Shown here piece by piece: positions 56,701 to 64,000 of a DNA stretch of 64,000 nucleotides (position 1 is the first letter of the stretch; each line of letters opens with the position of its first letter). The notes beneath the pieces are model-generated. The model saw only the letters and a program-made list of their open reading frames with translations, did not search any database and was not told where the DNA came from. Source of the stretch: Trifolium pratense (taxonomy: Eukaryota > Streptophyta > Magnoliopsida > Fabales > Fabaceae); the NCBI RefSeq assembly GCF_020283565.1, contig NC_060065.1, positions 30,058,409-30,122,408 on the forward strand. The letters are read 5' to 3'. A program made the position numbers and the translations under genes.

Positions 56701-58226
56701 GATTTTAAGTTCTTCAAGAACTATACAAATAATTTTTTCATTAACAATAGTTAAGGAAATCCATATTCTTTGAGCAATTCATCTAAGATGCGCCAATATT
56801 AAAGCTTTAGTTCTTCAAGAACTATATCACAAGTGACCTTCATATAATGATCACAATGATCTTCATAATTTCTTCAAGAAAATTTCATTCTTTGAGCAAT
56901 CATTCAAAGATGCTTCAATATTAAGGTTTTTTTTTTTTTTCTTTAATTAGTTCTTCGGGAACTAGCTATAATATCACATATATTTTCATTAGTTTTGCTA
57001 ATTTGTCCACTTTTCCTTTTGTTTTTGTTTTTTTTTTCCCAATTCTAGCGAGAAGCCGAGCTTTTAAAATTAACACAGCCATGACTATTACCACGACCAT
57101 GGCCATAATTTTGTCCATGGTAATCGTGTGTTGCTTCATTCAATTCTGGGAATGATTTTTCATTCATTTATCATTGATATATACTATCATCAAATAATAA
57201 AATTAAGCAAATAATTAGATAAGCATAATAAACACACTCAAATAAAAAAATTAATTCCAATTATTTTTTATTAATACTAATGTAATGTAACGTACTGAAA
57301 ATTTATAATGCAAATTAAATAGTAACTTAATAATAATTATAATGTAACCTATGTTATGAATAAGATTAATTAGTAACTTATTGGAAAAAAAATTGGCATA
57401 TGATTATATGTGCTTGCTTGTTAAAAATAAATATGATCTGCACCAAATTAAATTTTTTACTTAACAACAACATGATATGCATAGATCATGAGCAATATAC
57501 AAAGAAGTATTCTAAGAAAAATTGGCGCATGATATATGTATGTTTAGTTTTGATTATTATTATTACGGTAAATAAATAAATCCAATAAAAATTATAACTT
57601 GTTATGACTCTAAATTTTTTTTGATAAAGTTATCCTTTAGGAATGCATGTATATTGAATTTTTCTGGAATTCATAAGAAATAATTTAATTTTTCTTTTAA
57701 GTTCTTCAGGAACTATATAATATCGTTATAATGTAAGAATAATCCTTTATGCAATCCTTCAGGGATGCATAATGCTATATAAAAGTATGCATATATTATA
57801 ATATATCTAATTGTACGATCCTTCATAGATGTATCCATAATGAATTCTTCAGGAATTCGTGGAGTATAAAAATTGGTTTTTAAATTCTTCAAGAATTGTA
57901 CATAACAGATCAAATCAGTTATTTATCCAATCCTTTGGGAATTGATGTTTTTGAATTCTTCACAAATTCAACCCAAACAAAAATAATATATAAATAATAT
58001 GAAAAATTATAAAAATAAATAAATTCATTTTACTCATATCTATGAATCTTCGGGGTTCATATTTTAAAAGATACACTTATGAATCTTCAGGATTCATATT
58101 ATAAAATTTCATGTTTAGAAACGTATGCTTGTGAATCTTCAGGATTCATATTTTAAAATTTCATCACACTATGAATCTTCAAGATTCATATTTTAAAAAT
58201 TTCACTACGATACTTCTGGATCGTAG
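53762..58226 (-). repeat. Dispersed set of short hairpins with constant C-TTCAG-G core
   Basis: Plus-strand examples (arm, core, arm): 53762-53777 TGGT(A); 54121-54137 ATTCA/TGAAT; 54534-54548 AGTT/AACT; 54654-54670 CCATG/CGTGG; 54779-54793 TGAA/TTCA; 54926-54940 CAGC/GCTG (core CTACAGG); 55403-55424 CTCACAAC/GTTGTGAG; 55727-55743 GTAAA/TTTAC; 55968-55980 GCT/AGC; 56708-56722; 56808-56824; 56948-56964; 57700-57714; 57749-57770 ATGCAATC/GATGCAT; 57842-57858 GAATT/AATTC; 57883-57897; 57951-57971; 58041-58061; 58078-58098; 58132-58148; 58170-58190 TATGAAT/ATTCATA; 58205-58226 CTACGAT/ATCGTAG. Arms differ yet remain complementary. Confidence 0.8.
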
Positions 58227-58347
58227 GCTGTGAATCAATATAAAAAACGAAAAAAAAATAGAATTAAAAAATACAAGAAATAAAATTATCACCTCCCATG
58301 GTTGTTATATCTTTCTTGAGAGGGGAGAGACTATCGTGCTGATAACG

Positions 58348-58558
58348 TGTTATGAACTATTTCTAGAGAATAAGTAGAATAGAGAAGAAGGAGAGAAAGA
58401 GAGAAGAGAAAGGAATAGACTATTGTAATATTCTATTCAAGATATGTCTTTTACATTGTGAGATAGTCATATATATATATATATATATATAGGAGATTAC
58501 ATGGGCCAAGAATATGGGCCTAGACTAATGGACATTCACATCTATATTATTCATAACA
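58348..58558 (-). repeat. LTR (5') of the decayed copia
   Basis: 211 bp, with a shorter (TA)n run (about 58470-58490) and several substitutions against the partner, such as GAGCC versus GGGCC. Confidence 0.92.
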
Positions 58559-58913
58559 GTGACTTTTATTTTCTTTAAACTTTTTGATTTATGTGTATGT
58601 ACCCAAATATATTTTATTTGGATTTGTGTCTAAGCAAGAATCACTTTGTATATGAAAAATTCTTACAAATACAAATGACATGTGTTAGACACTCACAAAA
58701 TCATAAAAATAATTAAAAGAAAAGAATTAAAATAATATTAATTGATGTGACTATTTTTTTTTTTTTTTATTTGTGTGTATGTGCCCAAATATATTTTAGG
58801 CATAAATGCAGTTTTGGTCCCCTTATTTTCAATATTTTGAAGTTTTAGTCCCCTATTTTGAAAACCAACTTTTTGGTCCCCCTATTTCAATTTTTTTATT
58901 ACTTTTGATCCCC

Positions 58914-59774
58914 CACCCTATTTTTGAGTCAATTTTGATGACGTAGCCAAGTCACTTATGACATGGCAGATGCCACATGGACACAATAATTATACATGTA
59001 ATTATTCTTTATTTTAATTTTAATAAAACACGTTAAAAAATATTTTTATTGATAAAAAAATTAATTTAATTAAACTATATGTTACGTATAAAAATTGAAT
59101 CCTGCTTCAAAAATAAAATAAAATTGAATCTATGATTTTCAAATTGAATCTATCTTTCCCAAAACCAATATCCTCCCCTCCATGTTCTCCCTAATCGATC
59201 CCTACTTCTCCATCCATCAATTAAGTTTTCTCCTCCATAAACATTCTCCACCCTATTTTTGAGTCAATTTTGATGACGTGGCCAAGTCACTTATGACATG
59301 GCAGATGCCACATGGACACAACAATTATACATGTAATTATTCTTTATTTTAATTTTAATAAAACACGTTAAAAAATAGAGTTTAATTGTTGTGCACTGTC
59401 GGTGTAATTTTTTTTTACATATACATCCAATCACACGTTGCCACATCATTTAATGAATGTGGCACATCATGTGTGTTTTAATGACCATACATGATGTGTC
59501 GGTATATTATTGGATGCATGTGCAAAATAACTTTACACCGACGGTGCATATAAATTAAATTCTAAAAAATATTTTTATTGATAAAAAAATTAATTTAATT
59601 AAACTATATGTTACGTATAAAAATTGAATCCTGCTTCAAAAATAAAATAAAATTGAATCTATGATTTTCAAATTGAATCTATCTTTCCCAAAACCAATAT
59701 CCTCCCCTCCATGTTCTCCCTAATCGATCCCTACTTCTCCATCCATCAATTAAGTTTTCTCCTCCATAAACATT
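58914..59774. repeat. Internal direct duplication of the MULE, second copy interrupted
   Basis: A ~335-bp unit (ACCCTATTTTTGAGTCAATT to TCTCCTCCATAAACATTC) runs 58914-59248 and again 59249-59774. Copies are almost identical apart from a 185-bp MITE in the second. Confidence 0.92.
59378..59562. mobile_element. 185-bp MITE with 9-bp duplication and an empty-site twin
   Basis: The inverted ends GAGTTTAATTGTTGTGCACTG and, from the right, GAATTTAATTTATATGCACC meet a GTCGGTGTAA core. TAAAAAATA flanks both sides (59369-59377, 59563-59571). The first copy of the host duplication (near 59030-59045) has a single TAAAAAATA, so it shows the pre-insertion site. Confidence 0.93.
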
Positions 59775-60722
59775 CACATATAAAAAGCTATCGTAAAAAA
59801 AAATTGTGTCTATAATGTTCCTATTGAGGAACAAAGAGATTGTTCTTTACCCAGATTATCATGGCAGAACTTGACAAATTTTAATTCAAGTATAATGATC
59901 CTCTAAAGTAGGAGCAAAATATAAAAAATCCATCTTTATAAAGGAAACACAAATTCTTAAGAAGCTTTAATTTGTTAATTTGGTTAAAAGGGTAAAACCA
60001 AAAACGTATGGAAACAATTGAACAGAGATATAAACTCAACGAGTGAGAATAATATTTTTTTTGCAGCAAGAAAAATGAAATTAATTTAGCTAGGGGCACA
60101 AGATATGCCCATGGGATTTAGGGTTTCTTTTACTTACGGTATAAGGATTATTTTTTTAACAAATATTATAATTTAATTTATTATTTTATCAATAAAAATA
60201 TATTGTAATATATTTTATTGAAATTAAAATAAAAAATAATGATATGTAATTATTGTGTTCATGTGGCATTTGCCACGTCACAAGAGAGTTGCTCACATCA
60301 TCAAAATTGACTCAAAAGTAGGGTGGGGGATCAAAAATTTTAAAAAATTGAAATATGAGGAACAAAAAGTCGATTTTTAAAATAGGGGGACTAAAACTTC
60401 AAAATATTGAAAATAGGGAAACCAAAACTGCATTTAAACCTATATTTTATTTGTGTTTGTGCCTAAGCAAAAATCTTCCATATCATGTGTATAGATACTT
60501 CCACACAGTGGCGTATGTGGGGTTCAAAGTTTTAAAATTTAGTAGATTGAGTAGTTGTTTCTACGATGTGGGAGAAGGAGAGAGAAGAAGTGGGTGGTTT
60601 GGTTTAATTAATTAACTTATTTAAAAAAATATTAAAATATGACTTGACAAAACAATTGATTTTAATTGGATGAGTGTGTAAATATCAATTACTTCATTCT
60701 CTTTATTATCTTTAATATGTGG

Positions 60723-60893
60723 ATTTAATTAACATGCACCGACGATGTAAAATAATTTTACATTGTCAACCAATATTAATCATGTTTTCCGCCACATTAC
60801 CTCACTTTCTTAACATGACATGGAAAAATGATGGTTATTTATTGGATGATCGTGTAAAACTATTTTACACCGTCAGTGTATATCAATTAATCT
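60723..60893. mobile_element. MITE related to 59378-59562
   Basis: TTAATTAACATGCACCGACG at the left and CACCGTCAGTGTATATCAAT at the right are inverted and share the GCACCGNCG core. A further one-ended relative follows at about 60915-61000. Confidence 0.65.
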
Positions 60894-61034
60894 CTTAATA
60901 TATAGAGAAAAAAGAATATGTACTGAAGGTATAAAATAATTTTACACCGTCAACCAATACCAACCATGTTTTTTGTCACATCATCCAACTAAATTCCACT
61001 TTGTTTATTATTTTCTTAATATGTGCATTTTGTT

Positions 61035-61196
61035 AAAATGTGCCCTTAAGGCACATGTTAAGATACACCAAAATAGAAATTCAACATTTAATTATACAAG
61101 AAATTTAATGCTTCAAAAGTCAAAATACACATATTAGCATTTAATAATTTCTATTTTTGCTTCCTTAACATGTGCCTTAAGGGCACAAGTTAACAT
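61035..61196. mobile_element. MITE with AATGTGCCCTTAAGGCAC ends
   Basis: TGTGCCCTTAAGGCACATG at the left and ACATGTGCCTTAAGGGCAC at the right form inverted termini around an AT-rich ~120-bp centre. No duplication resolved. Confidence 0.65.
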
Positions 61197-61591
61197 TCAC
61201 CTATATTATTTTCGAGACTATGGCTTATCTATGGTTGAGTTTGATTGGGTGTGAAATCCTTTGTACACGATTGACAAGTTATGCATTGTTATGCATTTTG
61301 TTTTAAAGTGCTATCCTTTCTTGTTTTATAGTTTCTTTCCACCAGAAGTAATCATATTTGAGACGTGTCAGGTCACTAAATGTGGATATTTCTCATAATC
61401 GTAATTCGAACATTGATACATAACATTGTAGGAATCTAAACCCTTCCGCTATGCCCAATCCCCACCTGTCGAAATCTTTCTTTCTTACATTATTCGGAAC
61501 GTAGGAATGGACGTTAAAAAGTCTGGAGTGTTTGACAAAATACGAACTTTACTAGTACACCTTTTTATGTGCAAAAGTGCTTGGTTGCATG

Positions 61592-62466
61592 TAGGGGTGG
61601 CAAAACGGGCCGGGCCCGCCGGGCCGACCCGTTTGACCCGCCATTTTTGGCGGGCCGGGCTGAGGTTTTCGGCTCGCTACCTTAAAGTGGCCCGCCCCCG
61701 CCTAACCCGCTTAAAAAACGGGGCGGGGTGGGGCGGGGCGGGTTAGCCCGCGGGCTTTTAATTTTTTTATATTTTTTGCTTTTACTAAAAATTGGGCTTG
61801 GAATGAGGAGCCCAAATCTCAATCCAGTAATATTTTTCTCTCATATAAAACTTCACGTTTCTTTTTCTTCCAAAATTAGGGTTGTTTGTTTCATTCATTC
61901 CATCCGCCGCCGTGCTCCCTTTATGCTAGTATTTATCATTTTATCTTATATTGTAATGAATTACTTATTAACTTAGTTGATGTTTCTGTTAGTTTAATTA
62001 AGCGTAATTGTAAGTGTTAGTTTAATTAAAGGTAATTGTAAGAAATTACTTATTAACTTAATTAATGTTTTTGTTAGTTTAATTATCCCTATTCTCTGCT
62101 GCAATCTTCTCTCAACTCTTAATTATCCTTATTTTCTGTTAGTTTAAAAATAAGAGGTAAGAATTTTAAGGAATTGTAAAGTTCTAATTCAATCGGCTTA
62201 ACTTCACAATCTTCTCTCAACGCAATCTGCTAGTATTTTTTTTAACATCAACTAGGAGGTAAGAATTGTGAAGTTATAATTCAAACTATAAAAAAAAAAA
62301 AAAAGTATTTGGCGGGCCGACCCGCCAACCCGCCAACTCGCCAATAAACGGGCGGGCTTGAGTTGTTGAACCCGGACACCTAAGTTGCCCCGCCCCGCCC
62401 CGCTTTTGGGCGGGCTTAAACGGGGCGGGCCTAAACGAGGCGGGCATGCCCACTTTGCCACCCCTA
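61592..62466. mobile_element. hAT element with GC-rich ends (875 bp)
   Basis: TAGGGGTGGCAAAACGGGCC at the left and GCCCACTTTGCCACCCCTA at the right are inverted. GTTGCATG flanks both sides (61584-61591, 62467-62474). The ends are dense with GGGCGGG/CCCGCC words; the middle is AT-rich with no transposase. The intact twin site is in the first copy (near 42590-42605, TTTTCATGTCCTTCA). Confidence 0.92.
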
Positions 62467-62884
62467 GTTGCATGTCCTTCAGGAATATGATAAATAGTGT
62501 AGGCAGCATATGCATGATTAGTAACTACCTTTGTTCTAAACTCATTATTCTAAGCTTATTCTTATATAATTTCTGTTTATACAATTTATAGAAACAAGAC
62601 TAGCTTCTACAACTTGCACATTGAAGTTAAAACAGAACAAACAATTGCTTTTCAGATGCATCTTTTTTTTTTCTCCTGTTCTGTTCTTCTTTTCATGTTG
62701 ATCTTTCTGTTCATCTTAATGTTTTCCTCTACCACAGAAAGTGTCTCTCAAAAGAAAAAAAAATCAATGTAATTTGTGGACAAAATCAAAATCGAGACTT
62801 TTGTATCACCTCTCTAGACGGTTACTTGGAAGATAAAAAAGCCGATTTGAATCGACTTGCCATTGTTTAATTTCAATACTTTTT

Positions 62885-62965
62885 GTATGGGTTGGGACAC
62901 CAAAAGAGTTCTATGTAGGAGGTTCAGAGTTCGATCTTTGCTACTAACATTTTCCCATCCCTGAA
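62885..62965 (+). mobile_element. SINE-like fragment
   Basis: GGTTGGGACACCAAAAGAG and a B-box-like AGAGTTCGATCTTTG lie in the right order. No tail or duplication resolved. Confidence 0.4.
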
Positions 62966-63220
62966 CAAATTAACCACCGACACATAAAATAAAATATTTG
63001 TGTTCAAAGGTGCAATTTGGTTCTAGATCCTTTCTAATAATGGTTTCACACTATTGTATACCAATTCATTCCCATGTATAACAGTTGCTGACCTCAGTAA
63101 TTTAAAAAGTTAAATTTTAACATAGGATTGATCCAGTTCATTTAAATGCAAGTTCACACTACAAAATTCGTCAAACCTTACTTAAGAAAATACTTAAAAT
63201 CTTCTAGAGGATAAAGCAAT

Positions 63221-64000
63221 CTAAATTGTCTTAGCAATGATGTAATCAAACTCAATCTTGAGCTCCTTCAAATGATTCTCGAGAACATGTGAATCATTGT
63301 GATGGTGATCCTCATCAAGCATATTTGTGGCCACTGTAATTGCGGATTCAATCTTCCTGATCTTTTGTGAGGAAAGCTTCAAATTAATATCTTTTTTCTT
63401 TAAAGCATTTCTCATTTTGTAAATGTAGTGATCCAATGCATTCACTGCTTCAGCCTTCCTTAGGAATTTCATGTCCTCAACATGGTAACTCTCAGCTTCT
63501 TTAATCAATTTTTTAATTTCTTCAGCTGACATCCTTTCTTTGTGATTGGATATTGTAATTTCATTCATTTTGCCACTTCACTTTTCCTTAGCAGAAACTG
63601 TCAAAATACCATTTTCATCTATAGCAAAACAGACATCCAAAGGATGGCCACGAGGAGCCAGGGTATGACCAGAAAGAATAAATGAACCAAGCAAATTGTT
63701 GTCACTAGCTCTTGTTCTCTCACCCTCATAAACCTCAATCATGGAACTGGATTGGTTATCTTTGATTGTAACATATGTTTTGGTCATCTTGACGGGAATG
63801 CAAGTGTTCCTCGGAATCACCACATCCATGATATCTCCTAGTACAGACCTACCAAGAGACAAAGGTGTAACATCCTGCAGCACCAACTTAGGAACATTCT
63901 TGATGTCATCACACAACAAAGCAGCCTGAACAGCTGCCCCATAAGCTACAGCTTCATCAGGGTTAATGCTCTTGCACAACTCCTTCCCCTTGAAAAACTC
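63221..64000 (-). pseudogene. Hsp70, second copy (C-terminal part; 5' part beyond the window)
   Basis: The frame enters at 64000 ([20 protein letters not shown]) and is nearly identical to the Hsp70 at 43303-45680 through the substrate domain ([34 protein letters not shown]). At 63580-63578 a TGA replaces the TGC of the first copy (after VSAKEK). The rest of the lid follows in the same frame ([20 protein letters not shown] to DYIIAKTI, stop at 63223-63221). It also ends without EEVD. Either a pseudogene or a protein truncated in the substrate-binding domain. Confidence 0.88.

Larger units (their letters stand above)
52949..58558 (-). mobile_element. Decayed Ty1-copia retrotransposon (5610 bp)
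   Basis: LTRs 52949-53179 and 58348-58558 start TGTTATGAACTATTTC and end ATTATTCATAACA. The 5-bp duplication GTGAC flanks them (52944-52948, 58559-58563). The polypurine-like AAGGGGGAG next to the left LTR and TTATCAGCACG next to the right LTR set minus orientation. The pol frame is destroyed by many stops, but its end is still legible on minus near 53400-53480 (STKSTFSKTLEQLVQKI, like the LFTKSLPxxxFxKLV end of copia pol). Two copies of a CCTC(A/G)TTAAAA..CCCAGTGGGA block follow (53209-53370). The internal region carries many hairpins. Confidence 0.9.
58799..60440. mobile_element. MULE-type element, 9-bp duplication
   Basis: The left end GGCATAAATGCAGTTTTGGT and the right end ACCAAAACTGCATTTAAACC are inverted; TIR homology runs ~280 bp on each side (TTTTAGTCCCC, TTTGGTCCCCC, GACTCAAAA..CACCC words). 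TATATTTTA flanks both sides (58790-58798, 60441-60449). The body is an internal duplication plus unique sequence, with no transposase. Confidence 0.88.
52607..60500. repeat. Array of three ~200-bp repeat units, interrupted twice
   Basis: Units share CACTCACAAAATCATAAAAA, AATTAAAATAATGTTAATTG, TGTGTGTATGTGCCCAAATA and GACATGTGTTAGACA. Unit 1 runs ~52607-52810. Unit 2 is split by the copia (52820-52948 and 58564-58690). Unit 3 is split by the MULE (58691-58798 and 60450-60500). Confidence 0.75.
61215..63220. repeat. Duplicated Hsp70 3' flank, second copy
   Basis: Collinear with 42240-43302 (words such as GGTTGAGTTTGATTGGGTGTG against GGTTGAGTTTAATTAGGTATG, and TTGTAGGCAGCA/GTGTAGGCAGCA). A hAT element and its duplication account for most of the extra length. 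Confidence 0.8.

Noticed and set aside
53762..58226. CRISPR-like array from the regular short palindromes
   Set aside because: Spacing is irregular, arms differ from site to site, and the setting is a plant retrotransposon.
52949..58558. Heat-responsive copia because of TTCnnGAA words
   Set aside because: The words are in the interior, not the LTR, and many hairpins with the same core lack GAA/TTC arms (such as CAGC/GCTG and GTAAA/TTTAC).
61507..61976. GC-rich frames near 61.5-62.5 kb as genes
   Set aside because: They run through the hAT terminal repeats and encode only GC-driven Gly/Ala/Arg/Pro.

Overview
The window looks like AT-rich nuclear DNA from a flowering plant. Genes have introns with GT..AG borders, and the families are plant ones: AT-hook/PPC proteins, plant nucleobase-ascorbate transporters, F-box/FBA proteins and cytosolic Hsp70. 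The repeats are tRNA-derived SINEs, Ty1-copia elements, TRIMs, Helitrons, hAT elements and MULEs. Repeat style and gene content suggest a papilionoid legume of the Medicago/Trifolium/pea type; this is inference and was not checked by a search.

Three intact-looking multi-exon genes were resolved to the base. (1) An AT-hook/PPC (AHL) gene, minus strand, 5 coding exons, 346 aa (3012-6515). (2) A small Lys-rich protein of unknown function, minus strand, 3 exons, 81 aa (26478-27671). (3) A NAT11/NAT12-type nucleobase-ascorbate transporter, plus strand, 10 exons, 727 aa (34999-40461). A fourth gene, an Hsp70 on the minus strand (43303-45680, 2 exons, 619 aa), has an open frame but lacks the C-terminal EEVD tail. 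A second Hsp70 copy enters from the right edge (63221-64000) and carries a nonsense codon. It shares 3' flanking DNA with the first copy, so gene and flank were duplicated together. There are also an F-box pseudogene (33536-34305) and a C-terminal fragment of what may be a ubiquitin-specific protease (41826-42267).

Most of the rest is layered transposons, many defined here by terminal repeats plus target-site duplications (TSDs). A nearly fresh Ty1-copia (15783-20417, LTRs differing at one base) sits inside a hAT element (15634-20782). A 341-bp TRIM lies antisense in NAT intron 1. A Helitron-like element ends at 32391. Three MULE-type elements are nested like Russian dolls (45972-52524, 46077-50507, 46175-48810), each inside the left terminal inverted repeat of the next, about 290 bp upstream of the Hsp70 start codon. 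A decayed Ty1-copia (52949-58558) and another MULE-type element (58799-60440) interrupt an array of ~200-bp repeats. A GC-rich hAT element (61592-62466) splits the duplicated Hsp70 flank.

The least explained signal is in the decayed copia at 52949-58558. More than twenty short hairpins have a near-constant core (C-TTCAG-G or close variants), while their arms differ in sequence yet remain complementary. The nested MULEs also share an odd internal layout: an N-terminal-type ORF on plus, a SWIM/zinc-knuckle transposase end on minus, and a CGTGGH tail on plus.
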